From the NCBI GenBank assembly GCA_025352685.1, contig JANXSN010000088.1, positions 1 through 64,000 of the forward strand: a DNA stretch of 64,000 bases. The letters are read 5' to 3'. Made by a program: the position numbers and the translations under genes. This DNA comes from Sphingomonadales bacterium (GTDB lineage: Bacteria; Pseudomonadota; Alphaproteobacteria; Sphingomonadales; Sphingomonadaceae). Of the stretch, positions 8,008 through 19,855 are shown piece after piece (position 1 is the stretch's first letter; each line of letters opens with the position of its first letter). The notes under the pieces are model-generated. The model ran no database searches. It saw nothing but the letters and a program-made list of their open reading frames with translations, and had not been told where the DNA came from.

Positions 8008-8834
8008 CCCAGCCTCTTGTCGAAGGTTACCGGTTCCAGTACCTTCCATGCGTCATAAAGTTCTGTCGGTAGGACGAACGGAGCCGCTAACCGCACGGCT
8101 TTAACCGCCGCTTCCTGGTGCAAGCGTACTTGCGCGCGATTGCTCTCGGTGACGCCAGTCGTGTCGATGACCTTGACCGCAGCAACGGTGCCGTCAGGAT
8201 TGAGGTGTATGCTGAGCAAGGTGCGCAGCTGCTCCACATCGGCTCCTGTCGGCGCTTTCCAATGCGGTTTGAGCTGACGCAGAACTTCGCGCGCGAGCGA
8301 GGCCGCGACGGAAGGACCGGCAGCGGCACGAGAGGTCTGGCGAGTGGTTGTACTGGCGCGGTCGGTCACGCCCTTGAGAAAATCATTTCCCAACCGCGAT
8401 CCGCGCGGCGCCAACGCGTCCGGTCGCGACAAATCAAGCGAAAGCTTGGGACGGGGCGGCGCCGCGGTCGCTGTTTTGCGGGCAAGCTTGGGGGTCGGTT
8501 TCGTCACGCTCGGCGTTGGCATAGGCGGCTTGGCTGCGGGCGCAGCGGGCGCAGCGGGCGCAGCGGGCGACGTCGGCGTGGCAACCGGGTTCGACAAGGC
8601 CGCGACGACCGGTGCCCCGACTAATGGGGCAACGCTTGCGGCTGGCGCGATCGTCGACGGGTTTGGCGCGGTGTCCGTCGGTCCGACGTTGTCCACAATC
8701 TGGATATCGACCGACTGGACTACCGGCGGCACTGGCTTCGGCGCGACGTTTAATACCAGCGACAGCGCCCCGAACAGCAAGACATGCCCCGCAACCGCGA
8801 CGCCGAGACCGGCTTGCTCAGCGCGCTGCATCAT
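8004..8834 (-). CDS. tolA: Tol-Pal system protein TolA
   Basis: 276 residues, one N-terminal membrane helix (AGLGVAVAGHVLLFGALSLVL, ~8-28). The long periplasmic Pro/Ala/Thr-rich spacer (~45-125) includes a run of Pro-Ala-Ala triplets, followed by a compact C-terminal domain (LKPHWKAPTGADVEQL and LNPDGTVAAVKVIDTTG). TolA carries the TolQR proton-motive-force signal to TolB/Pal. The spacer is shorter than the E. coli helical domain and proline-rich, as in many alphaproteobacteria. The start overlaps the end of tolR by 17 bases and the stop overlaps tolB. MM at the start leaves a 3-base ambiguity. Confidence 0.93.
   Translation of the reverse strand: MMQRAEQAGLGVAVAGHVLLFGALSLVLNVAPKPVPPVVQSVDIQIVDNVGPTDTAPNPSTIAPAASVAPLVGAPVVAALSNPVATPTSPAAPAAPAAPAAKPPMPTPSVTKPTPKLARKTATAAPPRPKLSLDLSRPDALAPRGSRLGNDFLKGVTDRASTTTRQTSRAAAGPSVAASLAREVLRQLKPHWKAPTGADVEQLRTLLSIHLNPDGTVAAVKVIDTTGVTESNRAQVRLHQEAAVKAVRLAAPFVLPTELYDAWKVLEPVTFDKRLG
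8533..8568. repeat. 9-bp tandem repeat in tolA spacer (four units)
   Basis: Four consecutive units of GCAGCGGGC on the plus strand (the first has one mismatch, GCTGCGGGC) encode Pro-Ala-Ala triplets in the TolA periplasmic spacer. In-frame unit gain or loss would change spacer length without breaking the gene. Confidence 0.85.
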
Positions 8835-9252
8835 CCACCGTCACCAGTGCCACGCGCGTCAGACCAGCGCGGCTGAGTTCGCCCATCACGCCCATGACCC
8901 TGCCATAATTGATACTGCGGTCTGCGCGCAGGAACACCTGAGGCGCTTGATCGCCCGCCTGCCGCGCCGCGATGCGGGTAAGTTCATCAGGAAAATCTTT
9001 GGCCGTTACCTCATGATCGTTCACGAAGATCTTGCCACGGGCGTCGATCGACAGTTGCACGGGTTTTGAATCCTGATCGAGCGCTTTCGATCGAGCGTCG
9101 GGCAGGTTAACGGGCACGCCCGCAACCAACAGCGGCGCGGTCACCATGAAAATGATCAGCAGTACGAGCATGACGTCGACCATTGGCGTCACATTGATTT
9201 CGGCCATCGGCGCACGTCGGACGCGCGATCGGCTGGACGGGAGCTGGATCAC
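8818..9252 (-). CDS. tolR: Tol-Pal system protein TolR (ExbD/TolR family)
   Basis: 144 residues with one membrane helix (DVMLVLLIIFMVTAPLLVAG, ~28-47) that contains the essential proton-path Asp at its start (the PMVDVMLVLLIIF motif). The periplasmic domain follows (VPVNLPDARSKAL, KIFVNDHEV, FLRADRSINYGRVMGVM). TolR pairs with TolQ as the energy-harvesting part of the complex. Its start codon overlaps the tolQ stop by four bases (ATGA), and its end overlaps tolA. Length and motifs are standard. Confidence 0.95.
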   Translation of the reverse strand: MIQLPSSRSRVRRAPMAEINVTPMVDVMLVLLIIFMVTAPLLVAGVPVNLPDARSKALDQDSKPVQLSIDARGKIFVNDHEVTAKDFPDELTRIAARQAGDQAPQVFLRADRSINYGRVMGVMGELSRAGLTRVALVTVDDAAR

Positions 9253-9950
9253 AGGACGTCGAGCTCGCGGCTGAGCGTGGCGTGAAACCCGTCAGCAAAC
9301 CGTCCGAGGCGCGCCTCAATCCGGTTCAGTCGGTGCGACAATCGATTATAGGCGATCACCGCCGGGATAGCCGCAAACAGACCAAGCGCCGTCGCGAACA
9401 GAGCTTCGGCAATGCCGGGCGCCACGACGGCAAGTGACGTATTTCGCGCCGCCGCAATGCCCGTGAAGCTCCGCATGATTCCCCACACGGTGCCAAACAG
9501 GCCGACGAACGGCGCAATCGATCCAATCGTCGCCAGCCAGTTCAGCCGTTCGGCAAGCTTGTCTACTTCTTGCGCGACCGCAGCACCGAGCGCAGTGGTC
9601 AGACGCGCCCGCGTGCCTTCGCGATCGATCTTTCCACCCCGATTTTTGGTCGACTGCCGCCACTCGGCGAGGCCGGCGCCGAACACCTTGGCGCTCGGTA
9701 CTGCGCTTTCGCGATACTGACGAGCAAAGGCGTCGACATCCTCTGCGTCCCAGAAGGCGCCTTCAAAGGCGTCCGAGTCCCTGGTCGCGCCGCCGATCCG
9801 CAGCATTGAACCGACGATGATCACCCAGGTCCAGATACTAGCAAGCAACAGCAGAATCATCACCATCTTCACAACCAGATCGGCCTGCACAAACAGCGCC
9901 ACGGGCGACATCGTCGTCGGATCGGTCGACAGGGACAGTATTTCATTCAT
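9249..9950 (-). CDS. tolQ: Tol-Pal system proton channel subunit TolQ (MotA/TolQ/ExbB family)
   Basis: 233 residues. Three membrane helices are visible: ~28-49 (VKMVMILLLLASIWTWVIIV), ~138-160 (WLATIGSIAPFVGLFGTVWG) and ~180-203 (EALFATALGLFAAIPAVIAY). Between helix 1 and 2 lies the cytoplasmic loop containing EWRQSTKNRGGK. The GLFGTVWGIM and ATALGLFAAIP motifs define the family. Its start overlaps the ybgC stop and its end overlaps tolR, each by four bases, so ybgC-tolQ-tolR are translationally linked. Confidence 0.96.
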   Translation of the reverse strand: MNEILSLSTDPTTMSPVALFVQADLVVKMVMILLLLASIWTWVIIVGSMLRIGGATRDSDAFEGAFWDAEDVDAFARQYRESAVPSAKVFGAGLAEWRQSTKNRGGKIDREGTRARLTTALGAAVAQEVDKLAERLNWLATIGSIAPFVGLFGTVWGIMRSFTGIAAARNTSLAVVAPGIAEALFATALGLFAAIPAVIAYNRLSHRLNRIEARLGRFADGFHATLSRELDVL

Positions 9951-10414
9951 GGACGCACTCGCTTTTTGTCATGGCTTGGCAGCAGTCTTTCAAAAGCTTC
10001 GACCCAGAGTTTCGGCTGCCGCCGCGGGCGGCCCTCGCGCGTCAGGAACGCGGCTGTGACCATCGCCTCGGTCAACACTTCCTCGCCGCGCATGACGGCT
10101 TGATGAATAGTCGCGGTCGCAGCGCCCAGTGCGCGCACATGGCTGACAATCGTCAACGCATCATCGAGCTTGGCGGGTTGGCGATATTTGATGCTGAGCT
10201 CTGCGACGGCGTAAACCCCTTGACCGGTTTCAAACGCCTCCCGCTGATCGATGCCCACCACGCTCAGCATGTCCGATCGCGCGCGCTCCATAAATCGCAG
10301 ATAATTCGCATGATAGACGACGCCCGACAGGTCGGTATCTTCGAAATAGACGCGGACCGGGAAACGGTGGACTACGCCGTCAAGAACTCCGGTTGCAGGC
10401 GCGAGGCTAACCAT
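9947..10414 (-). CDS. ybgC: Tol-Pal-associated acyl-CoA thioesterase YbgC
   Basis: 155 residues, single hotdog fold. The family active-site motif is present: FEDTDLSGVVYHANYLRFME (~24-43), with the catalytic Asp in DTDLSG. The enzyme hydrolyses short acyl-CoA or acyl-ACP thioesters and is nearly always the first gene of tol-pal operons, as here. It lies 47 bases after ruvB and overlaps tolQ by 4 bases. Cytoplasmic, possibly membrane-associated. Length is slightly above the E. coli protein because of an N-terminal extension of about 15 residues. Confidence 0.93.
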   Translation of the reverse strand: MVSLAPATGVLDGVVHRFPVRVYFEDTDLSGVVYHANYLRFMERARSDMLSVVGIDQREAFETGQGVYAVAELSIKYRQPAKLDDALTIVSHVRALGAATATIHQAVMRGEEVLTEAMVTAAFLTREGRPRRQPKLWVEAFERLLPSHDKKRVRP

Positions 10415-10461
10415 AAACCGCGCTGTAGCTGGTGCGAGTCTGCGAGGGAATCCCCCCGGTG

Positions 10462-11478
10462 CTACTCGAACAACCCGCTCTGCGATCCGGCGGGCGGGTT
10501 CAGACCGAGATGCTTCCAGCCACTGGCGTTAAGGCAGCGTCCGCGCGCCGTACGGGCAACAAGGCCGAGCTGGATCAGGTAGGGCTCGATAACTTCTTCG
10601 ATCGTATCGCGCGGCTCGCTGAGACCGGCGGCCAGCGTTTCGACGCCGACGGGGCCGCCGTTGTAGATATCGGCGATCATATGCAGATACCGGCGGTCCA
10701 TCGCATCGAGGCCGAGCCCATCGACCTCCAGCCGCGTCAGCGCCGCGTCGGCGATCTTGCGCGTGACCGTCGTATCACCCTCGACATTGGCGAAATCGCG
10801 GACCCGACGCAAAAGGCGGCCGGCGATCCGGGGCGTCCCGCGACTGCGTTTGGCCACTTCAGCAGCGCCATCCGGGGCGATGTGAAGATCAAGCAAGGAC
10901 GCGGCTCGGCTGACGACCCGCTCCAGTTCGTCGACCGAGTAAAAATTGAGCCGCACCGGGATTCCAAAGCGGTCGCGCAATGGCGTCGTCAGCAATCCCT
11001 GCCGCGTTGTCGCTCCCACGAGGGTGAACCTCGGTAAATCGATGCGCACCGAGCGCGCTGATGGCCCCTCCCCGATCATGATGTCGAGCGCTCGATCTTC
11101 CATCGCCGGATAGAGGATTTCTTCAACTGCCGGTGCCAGTCGGTGGATCTCGTCAATGAACAAGACATCGCCGTCCTCGAGGTTCGTCAACAGCGCAGCC
11201 AGATCGCCTGACTTGACGATAACTGGCCCCGACGTCGCGCGGAAGCCAACACCCAGCTCTCGCGCGATAATCTGGGCTAACGTCGTCTTGCCGAGCCCTG
11301 GTGGTCCAAAAAAAAGAACGTGGTCAAGCGCGTCGCCGCGCTGCTTGGCGGCCTGAATGAACACGCGCAGATTGTCCCGCGCAGCCTTTTGCCCCACGAA
11401 CTCGTCGAGGGTTTTTGGACGCAGTGCGGTATCGATGTCCTCAGGCTGGCGCGATCCCGTGGTGAGGACATTCGTCAC
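10462..11478 (-). CDS. ruvB: Holliday junction branch migration helicase RuvB
   Basis: 338 residues from a GTG at 11478. RuvB is the AAA+ motor that, with RuvA, migrates Holliday junctions. Walker A is GPPGLGKTT (58-66) and Walker B is LFIDEIH (~107-113). Sensor 1 is [10 protein letters not shown] and the arginine finger region is [12 protein letters not shown] winged-helix C-terminal domain ends in [13 protein letters not shown]. It heads the leftward ybgC-tol-pal run. The partners ruvC and ruvA sit 21 kb away on the same strand. The GTG overlaps the TGA of a short upstream frame (11475-11699). Confidence 0.96.
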   Translation of the reverse strand: MTNVLTTGSRQPEDIDTALRPKTLDEFVGQKAARDNLRVFIQAAKQRGDALDHVLFFGPPGLGKTTLAQIIARELGVGFRATSGPVIVKSGDLAALLTNLEDGDVLFIDEIHRLAPAVEEILYPAMEDRALDIMIGEGPSARSVRIDLPRFTLVGATTRQGLLTTPLRDRFGIPVRLNFYSVDELERVVSRAASLLDLHIAPDGAAEVAKRSRGTPRIAGRLLRRVRDFANVEGDTTVTRKIADAALTRLEVDGLGLDAMDRRYLHMIADIYNGGPVGVETLAAGLSEPRDTIEEVIEPYLIQLGLVARTARGRCLNASGWKHLGLNPPAGSQSGLFE

Positions 11479-11699
11479 AGTGCTGCCTCGACAAATTCTT
11501 CATTGGTCAGTCCGTCGTGCCTGACCACGCTCGGAAGGAAGCATATCACTCGGCTATGGTTCGGCGGCACAATCCAGGCCCAGTTCCAGCATGGCTTGCA
11601 TTGGCTGTCGAGGTGTCGGTCCGCGCAGGACCCCGATCGTTTCAACGCTTTCGCAGGACGGCGGCGCGGCTGGGCCGGCAAGTCAGGCACGCCCCGCAA
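11475..11699 (-). other. Short open frame overlapping ruvB start, possible gene remnant
   Basis: A 74-codon frame whose TGA overlaps the ruvB GTG (GTGA), the same arrangement as real gene pairs in this window. Only its last ~16 residues ([16 protein letters not shown]) look protein-like; the rest is Arg/Cys/Trp-rich. It may be the tail of a lost gene that once preceded ruvB, or chance. No family recognised and no good ribosome site at its start. Confidence 0.25.
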
Positions 11700-11889
11700 C
11701 AGGGCGCGTCACCCTCGGCCGAACATCCCCGGATATCATCGTGCATGCCTCGGAATAAAAATTCTCGGCAACCTGCACATCCGCAAGCGCACCGCCGGTC
11801 GTGTTGTCTTGCGTAACCGTCATCGTCACACGTGCGCACGCAATGAAACGGCCTCTGGCGGCGTCATTCAGAACAGCGGTCACTTGCAT
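11683..11889 (-). CDS. Hypothetical small protein
   Basis: A 68-residue frame starts at an ATG (11889) preceded at good distance by ACAGGAG. The first ~50 residues (MQVTAVLNDAARGRFIACAR and on through TMTVTQDNTTGGALADVQVA) have ordinary composition. The last part (VRPRVTRPVAGRA) is basic and may read past a lost end. No signal peptide and no known domain. It lies in the 450-base interval between gyrB and ruvB, together with an unexplained frame overlapping ruvB, so both may be pieces of a decayed gene. Existence as a protein is uncertain. Confidence 0.35.
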   Translation of the reverse strand: MQVTAVLNDAARGRFIACARVTMTVTQDNTTGGALADVQVAENFYSEACTMISGDVRPRVTRPVAGRA

Positions 11890-11928
11890 CGTCCGGCTCC
11901 TGTACTGACAGCCTTAAGCGACGGCCAC

Positions 11929-14894
<2,966 letters not shown>

Positions 14895-15407
14895 TCACAC
14901 GGGGCCAAACGTCCCGACGGGTGCGCGAACACCTTGATGTCCACGCCGTTTCAGCTCGGCCTTGAGATCTTCTGGCTTGGGCGCCCAGAGAAAGCCGAAA
15001 CTGACCGTACCTTCCTTCGTCTCGACAACGTGGTGGAGGCGGTGCGCCTGAATGATTCGCTTCATGTAATCGGATCGGGGTATGTACCGATGGGTCAGTC
15101 GCTTGTGCACAATCAAGTCATGAAAGCCGAAGTAGATCGCGCCGTAGCAAGCAATTCCCGCGCCGACCCAAGCAGTCCACGCAGGCCAGCCAAGCTGGAC
15201 CCCGCCGAGCAGCATGGTTATCGATGGCAAGGCAAAAATTACGGCGTAGAGGTCGTTCAACTCCCAATTGCCCGTGCGCGGGCGATGATGGCTTTCATGC
15301 AGAAACCACCCGAACCCGTGCATGACCCAGCGGTGCGCAACGTATGCGACGCCCTCCATCCCTAGAATGGTGAGGATAACCAGGAGAATGCCAAATGCGC
15401 TAGACAT
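14895..15407 (-). CDS. crtZ: Beta-carotene 3-hydroxylase CrtZ (fatty-acid-hydroxylase fold)
   Basis: 170 residues, membrane-bound di-iron enzyme. The histidine clusters are all present: HRWVMH (25-30), HESHH (37-41), HDLIVHKRLTH (96-106) and HRLHH (122-126). Hydrophobic segments surround them (FGILLVILTILGMEGVAYVA; YAVIFALPSITMLLGGVQLG). CrtZ adds 3-hydroxyl groups to beta-ionone rings, giving zeaxanthin; sphingomonads use this route to yellow carotenoids such as nostoxanthin. No other crt gene is adjacent. It is divergent from the small lipoprotein at 15549, sharing a 140-base promoter region. Confidence 0.92.
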   Translation of the reverse strand: MSSAFGILLVILTILGMEGVAYVAHRWVMHGFGWFLHESHHRPRTGNWELNDLYAVIFALPSITMLLGGVQLGWPAWTAWVGAGIACYGAIYFGFHDLIVHKRLTHRYIPRSDYMKRIIQAHRLHHVVETKEGTVSFGFLWAPKPEDLKAELKRRGHQGVRAPVGTFGPV

Positions 15408-15548
15408 TCCGTGCTCTTATCCGCTCTGTCGTTCGCACGAAAGTCTGAATGTAGTCGCAGTGTCTTTCAGGCTAGGTTCACGCAGCAAGCCGACAAGTGA
15501 TTAAATCAAGAAGCGGAACTGTCGCTTTCACGCACTGCACGAGCATTT

Positions 15549-15863
15549 ATGATATCCAAATTCATCCGCACCGCCCTACCCCTCGTTGTCCTTGCAGGGT
15601 GCGCAACGCCTCAAACGCGGGTCCGTGCTGCACTGATCGACGCAGGGCTTTCGCGTCCCATGGCATCGTGCATGGCCCAGCGTATGGTCGACAGGCTCTC
15701 GCTTGGTCAGCTTCAGAAGCTTTCCCGCTTGTCAGGCATATCAACGGCGCAGATTGGCCAGTTGACGATCGGTGAAATGCTGCGGCGCACGAAGGCGCTT
15801 GGTGATCCCCAAATTCTGACTGTCGTCACAACAGCTGGACTTGGGTGCGCGATCGCTTCTTAA
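15549..15863 (+). CDS. Small lipoprotein conserved in sphingomonads, function unknown
   Basis: 104 residues. The N-terminus [20 protein letters not shown] has a lipobox (LAGC, Cys18), so it is a predicted lipoprotein. The mature part has an amphipathic helical pattern ([20 protein letters not shown], then [15 protein letters not shown] and a C-terminal GLGCAIAS) with two cysteines. The motif LIDAGLS...[15 protein letters not shown] recurs in small sphingomonad proteins as I recall them; no function is known. It lies just upstream of sucC on the same strand with 67 bases between, and is divergent from crtZ. Confidence 0.8.
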   Translation: MISKFIRTALPLVVLAGCATPQTRVRAALIDAGLSRPMASCMAQRMVDRLSLGQLQKLSRLSGISTAQIGQLTIGEMLRRTKALGDPQILTVVTTAGLGCAIAS

Positions 15864-15930
15864 CGATTGGCAAAACGCGGCGACTCATGCTTTAGGGCAT
15901 GGCAGCCCTGCTAACTGGAGCGTGTCAGAC

Positions 15931-17142
15931 GTGAATATCCATGAATACCAGGCCAAAGAATTATTGGCGAAATTCGGCGTGCCAATCCCCGTCGGATTTG
16001 CCGCGATGTCGGTTGAAGAGGCGGTTGCCGCGACGCAAAAGCTGCCGGGACCACTCTTTGTGGTCAAGGCGCAAATTCACGCCGGCGGACGCGGGAAGGG
16101 CAAGTTCAAGGAGCTCGGCCCCGATGCCAAGGGCGGCGTGCGTTTGGCCAGGACGGCCGATGAGGTTCGCGCCGCAGCCGCGGACATGCTGGGAAATACG
16201 CTCGTAACAATCCAGACCGGCGACGCAGGCAAGCAGGTTAACAGGCTCTACGTCACTGATGGCGTCGATATCGACAAGGAATTCTATCTCGCGCTCCTCG
16301 TCAACCGCGCGAGCGGCCGTATTGGCATGGTCGTCTCCACGGAGGGAGGGATGGACATCGAGGCCGTCGCGCACGACACCCCTGAAAAGATCGAGACACT
16401 CGACATCGACCCCGCGACCGGCTTCATGCCGCATCACGGACGGGCAGTGGCTGGCGCACTCGGCTTGACCGGAGACCTCGCTAAGCAGGCGGCAAATGTT
16501 GCATCGAAACTCTACGATGCGTTTCTCGGCACCGATGCCGAACAGATCGAAATAAACCCGCTGGCAGTCACCAGGGATGAGGGATCGGGGGCAAAGCTTC
16601 TTGTCCTTGACGCCAAGGTCGCGTTCGATGGGAACGCGATGTTCCGGCACAAGGATCTAGCCGAGCTGCGCGACCTGACCGAGGAAGATCCCGCAGAGAT
16701 CGAAGCGTCGAAGCACGACCTTGCCTATATCAAGCTGGACGGAAATATCGGGTGCATGGTCAACGGCGCCGGCCTCGCGATGGCGACGATGGATATTATT
16801 AAGCTCAACGGCGAGTTCCCGGCCAACTTCCTTGACGTGGGCGGAGGTGCGACGACAGAAAAGGTGACTGCTGCATTCAAGATCATCCTGCAGGACCCGG
16901 CCGTGAAAGGCATCCTCGTCAACATTTTTGGCGGTATCATGAAGTGCGACATTATCGCAGACGGAATCATCGCCGCGGCCAAGGAAGTGAACCTTTCGGT
17001 GCCGCTCGTCGTACGCCTCGAGGGTACGAATGTGCAGCAGGGCAAGGACATCCTGGCAAACTCGGGCCTGCCAATTGTTGCCGCTAACGACTTGGGCGAC
17101 GCCGCAAGAAAGATCGTCGCCGAGGTTCGCAAGGTCGCGTAG
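15931..17142 (+). CDS. sucC: Succinate-CoA ligase (ADP-forming) subunit beta
   Basis: 403 residues. The GTG at 15931 is chosen because GGAG lies 10 bases upstream and the product then begins with the family start [16 protein letters not shown]. SucC is the ATP-grasp subunit of the TCA-cycle enzyme that makes ATP from succinyl-CoA. Visible are the nucleotide-binding [16 protein letters not shown], the ATP-grasp metal region EINPLAV, and the C-terminal ligase domain with [15 protein letters not shown] and [13 protein letters not shown]. The alpha subunit gene sucD, usually adjacent, is absent; etfBA follows instead after a 98-base gap with its own candidate operator. Confidence 0.95.
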   Translation: MNIHEYQAKELLAKFGVPIPVGFAAMSVEEAVAATQKLPGPLFVVKAQIHAGGRGKGKFKELGPDAKGGVRLARTADEVRAAAADMLGNTLVTIQTGDAGKQVNRLYVTDGVDIDKEFYLALLVNRASGRIGMVVSTEGGMDIEAVAHDTPEKIETLDIDPATGFMPHHGRAVAGALGLTGDLAKQAANVASKLYDAFLGTDAEQIEINPLAVTRDEGSGAKLLVLDAKVAFDGNAMFRHKDLAELRDLTEEDPAEIEASKHDLAYIKLDGNIGCMVNGAGLAMATMDIIKLNGEFPANFLDVGGGATTEKVTAAFKIILQDPAVKGILVNIFGGIMKCDIIADGIIAAAKEVNLSVPLVVRLEGTNVQQGKDILANSGLPIVAANDLGDAARKIVAEVRKVA

Positions 17143-17203
17143 CAAACACGATCGCGGCGGACAGACTTGATATTCTGGTGCGCGTTCGCCACATACGGCT
17201 TAG

Positions 17204-17219
17204 TTGACGTTAACGTAAA
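17204..17219. promoter_or_regulatory. Palindromic operator candidate before etfB
   Basis: TTGACGTTAACGTAAA, containing the perfect 10-base palindrome ACGTTAACGT, begins 37 bases before the etfB start. The TTGAC could act as a -35 box. The pattern resembles the site reported for the MerR-type regulator LiuR of leucine/isovalerate catabolism, whose regulon often includes etf genes. The palindrome is seen; the regulator is inferred. Confidence 0.5.
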
Positions 17220-17240
17220 GAGAGTCTCAGGAGAGCGACT

Positions 17241-17990
17241 GTGAAAATCCTCGTCCCCGTGAAGCGGGTCATTGACTACAATGTAAAGCCCCGTGTGAAA
17301 ACGGACGGCAGCGGTGTAGACTTGGCCAACGTCAAGATGAGCATGAATCCGTTCGACGAGATTGCCATCGAAGAAGCCATCCGCTTGAAGGAAAAGGGCG
17401 TCGCGACCGAGATCGTCGCCGTGAGTATCGGCGAACAAAAAAGTCAGGAAACGCTCCGCACCGCACTTGCCATGGGCGCCGATCGTGCCATCTTGATTGT
17501 CAGCGAAACCGAGGTCGAACCGCTCGGCGTTGCCAAACTTCTGGCCAAGATCGTTGAGGAAGAGCAGCCAGGCCTCGTTATCCTAGGCAAGCAAGCGATT
17601 GACGACGACTCAAACCAGGTCGGCCAGATGCTTGCCGCCCTCACCGGGCGTCCGCAGGGCACGTTTGCGAGCGCGGTTGTGGTTGAGGGCAATAGCGTTA
17701 CGGTTACTCGCGAAGTCGACGGCGGTCTTGAAACCGTCAAGCTCCAGATACCTGCGATTGTGACAACAGATCTCCGTCTCAATGAGCCGCGCTACGCCTC
17801 GTTGCCCAACATCATGAAAGCGAAATCGAAGCCGATGGCCCAAAAGACGCCCGCTGATTACGGCGTCGATGTCACCGCGCGGCTGGCCACGCTGAAAGTT
17901 GTCGAACCCCCCAAACGCACCGCGGGGATCAAGGTCGCAGATGTCGACGCGCTGGTCGCCAAACTCAAGGACATGGGAGTCGCAGCATGA
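17241..17990 (+). CDS. etfB: Electron transfer flavoprotein subunit beta
   Basis: 249 residues from a GTG with AGGAGA seven bases upstream. EtfB binds AMP and, with EtfA, passes electrons from acyl-CoA dehydrogenases to ETF:quinone oxidoreductase. Family marks: [18 protein letters not shown] at the start, [18 protein letters not shown] (~35-52), the conserved [14 protein letters not shown] (~117-130), and the signature [20 protein letters not shown] with [18 protein letters not shown]. Its stop overlaps the etfA start by four bases (ATGA). A palindrome at 17204 may control the pair. Confidence 0.97.
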   Translation: MKILVPVKRVIDYNVKPRVKTDGSGVDLANVKMSMNPFDEIAIEEAIRLKEKGVATEIVAVSIGEQKSQETLRTALAMGADRAILIVSETEVEPLGVAKLLAKIVEEEQPGLVILGKQAIDDDSNQVGQMLAALTGRPQGTFASAVVVEGNSVTVTREVDGGLETVKLQIPAIVTTDLRLNEPRYASLPNIMKAKSKPMAQKTPADYGVDVTARLATLKVVEPPKRTAGIKVADVDALVAKLKDMGVAA

Positions 17991-18916
17991 AGACGTTGGT
18001 TTGGGTCGAATATGATGCCGGAGGGATCAAGGACGCGACGCTAAGCGCAATCACCGCTGCGTCGCAGCTTGGCGACGTACATTTGATCGTCGCGGGCAAG
18101 GGTGTTGCCGCCGTCAGCGCCGACGCTGCCAAGATTGCCGGCGTGGGAAAGGTTCACGTCGCCGACGACGCCGCGTTTGACCATGCGCTTGCTGAAAATG
18201 TCGCGCCGCTGATCGTCGAGCTGATGGGCCATCATGACGCGTTCGTCGCACCCGCGACCGCGAACGGGAAAAATATCGCCCCCCGCGTAGCTGCCCTGCT
18301 CGACGTCATGCAGATCAGCGAAATCCTGTCGGTCGAAAGCGCCGACACGTTCACGCGGCCAACCTATGCCGGGAACGCAATTGCGACCGTTCAGTCGCGC
18401 GACGCGAAAAAAGTCATCACGGTGCGTGGCACCGCGTTTGCCAAGGCCGAGCGCAGCGGCGGCAGTGGCACGATCGAGGCAGTGACTTCGACAGGAGACA
18501 AGGGTGTTTCAAGCTTCGTTAGTGCAGACCTGTCAAAGTCTGACCGACCCGAACTGGCGAGCGCAAAAATTATTGTCTCGGGTGGGCGTGCGCTCCAAAA
18601 CAGCGAGAACTTCCACAAGCTGATCGAACCGCTCGCTGACAAGCTGGGCGCTGGTGTCGGCGCGAGTCGTGCCGCAGTCGACGCAGGCTACGTCCCCAAC
18701 GACTATCAGGTTGGTCAGACAGGCAAGATCGTCGCGCCGGAAATCTACATCGCCATCGGTATCAGTGGTGCCATTCAGCACCTCGCAGGGATGAAGGATT
18801 CAAAGACGATTATCGCGATCAACAAGGACGATGACGCACCGATCTTTCAGGTCGCGGATATCGGCCTGGTCGGGGATTTATTCAAAATTGTGCCCGAGCT
18901 CACCGAAAAGCTGTAG
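17987..18916 (+). CDS. etfA: Electron transfer flavoprotein subunit alpha
   Basis: 309 residues. EtfA carries the FAD of the heterodimer. The C-terminal FAD-binding domain is complete: [20 protein letters not shown] (~192-211), [20 protein letters not shown], then [20 protein letters not shown] and [20 protein letters not shown]. Length is standard. It overlaps etfB by four bases, so the subunits are translationally coupled. A weak GC hairpin with a short T tract follows at 18923. Confidence 0.97.
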   Translation: MKTLVWVEYDAGGIKDATLSAITAASQLGDVHLIVAGKGVAAVSADAAKIAGVGKVHVADDAAFDHALAENVAPLIVELMGHHDAFVAPATANGKNIAPRVAALLDVMQISEILSVESADTFTRPTYAGNAIATVQSRDAKKVITVRGTAFAKAERSGGSGTIEAVTSTGDKGVSSFVSADLSKSDRPELASAKIIVSGGRALQNSENFHKLIEPLADKLGAGVGASRAAVDAGYVPNDYQVGQTGKIVAPEIYIAIGISGAIQHLAGMKDSKTIIAINKDDDAPIFQVADIGLVGDLFKIVPELTEKL

Positions 18917-18922
18917 TATGTG

Positions 18923-18951
18923 GGTGGCAGCAATCAGCCACCACCAGTTTT
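18923..18951 (+). terminator. Possible weak terminator after etfA
   Basis: GGTGGC (18923-18928) pairs with GCCACC (18937-18942) around an eight-base loop; the downstream ACCAGTTTT has a four-T tract. The stem is short, and the right arm overlaps the end of a possible small leftward frame, so this is tentative. Confidence 0.35.
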
Positions 18952-19029
18952 AACGGGAGCGCCTTTATCACCGTCGTCGTCGCCAGATCGGCTATAATCC
19001 GGCGCGTCCTGGACATCCGGATTCGTCAT
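18934..19029 (-). CDS. Possible 31-residue acidic peptide
   Basis: The ATG at 19029 gives a short acidic, Gly/Asp-rich peptide starting MTNPDVQDAPDYSRSGDDDG and ending APVKTGGG. It has no signal peptide or known domain and looks disordered. It sits between the etfA end and the ung end. The ribosome site (AAGAAATTGAA) is weak. The composition is unlike the Arg-rich shadow frames here, which is the only reason to list it. Confidence 0.35.
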   Translation of the reverse strand: MTNPDVQDAPDYSRSGDDDGDKGAPVKTGGG

Positions 19030-19150
19030 TTCAATTTCTTGATCGATCGTGCATCGGCCCCATCGCGGGGCGCCGATTGAAGGCAGCCAGCTCCCACCCG
19101 AGCCCTTCCACGTGCGACACATCCAGCAATGACCGGGCGTGTAGCCGGCA

Positions 19151-19855
19151 CTATTCTTCGAGCGCCGGCAACGTCCAGTCAATCGGCACCTGCCCTTGCC
19201 TTATCAGAAACGAATTCGTCTGCGAAAATGGGCGGCTGCCGAAGAAACCACCGTGCGCGGCGAGCGGGGAGGGATGGACAGACTTCAGGACAAGATGCCG
19301 ACCGCCGCGGTCGATACTGTCGACAAAAGCAGCTTTTTTCTGCGCGTAATTTCCCCACAGCAAGAACACGACCGGGTGGTCCAGCGCATTGACGTGGCGG
19401 ATTACGGCGTCCGTAAATCGCTCCCACCCGCGTCCCTGGTGCGAGGCAGCCCTGTTCATTTCCACCGTCAAGACGCTATTGAGCAGCAGCACGCCTTGCT
19501 TTGCCCAGGATTCAAGAAGCCCGTGGCGCGGCCGCAGCACGCCAACATCGCTTTCAAGTTCCTTGAAGATATTGATCAGTGATGGAGGCGGGCGGACGCC
19601 AGGAGGCACCGAAAAGCACAGGCCATGCGCCTGTCCCGGCCCGTGATAGGGGTCCTGTCCCAGAATCACGACGCGCACCTTGTCAGGAGGTGTTAGGTCG
19701 AGCGCGCGAAACCACTCCTTGCCATGCGGCAAGATACGCTTGCCCGCTGCCTTTTCAGCGAGAAGAAACGCCTTGAGCGTTTTCATGTGCGGTTCGTCGA
19801 ACGCGACGCGCAGCGGGGCGAGCCAACCGGGATGCAGCTGGATGTCGACGCTCAC
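19151..19855 (-). CDS. ung: Uracil-DNA glycosylase
   Basis: 234 residues, family 1 UDG. It excises uracil from DNA at the first step of base excision repair. The water-activating motif is GQDPYHG with catalytic Asp68; the uracil-contacting stretch [13 protein letters not shown] follows (~81-93), and [10 protein letters not shown] is present at ~165. The DNA-intercalation loop HPSPLAAH (194-201) includes the catalytic His. The start is a GTG overlapping the nhaA stop (GTGA), so it is probably translated from the nhaA message. Confidence 0.96.
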   Translation of the reverse strand: MSVDIQLHPGWLAPLRVAFDEPHMKTLKAFLLAEKAAGKRILPHGKEWFRALDLTPPDKVRVVILGQDPYHGPGQAHGLCFSVPPGVRPPPSLINIFKELESDVGVLRPRHGLLESWAKQGVLLLNSVLTVEMNRAASHQGRGWERFTDAVIRHVNALDHPVVFLLWGNYAQKKAAFVDSIDRGGRHLVLKSVHPSPLAAHGGFFGSRPFSQTNSFLIRQGQVPIDWTLPALEE

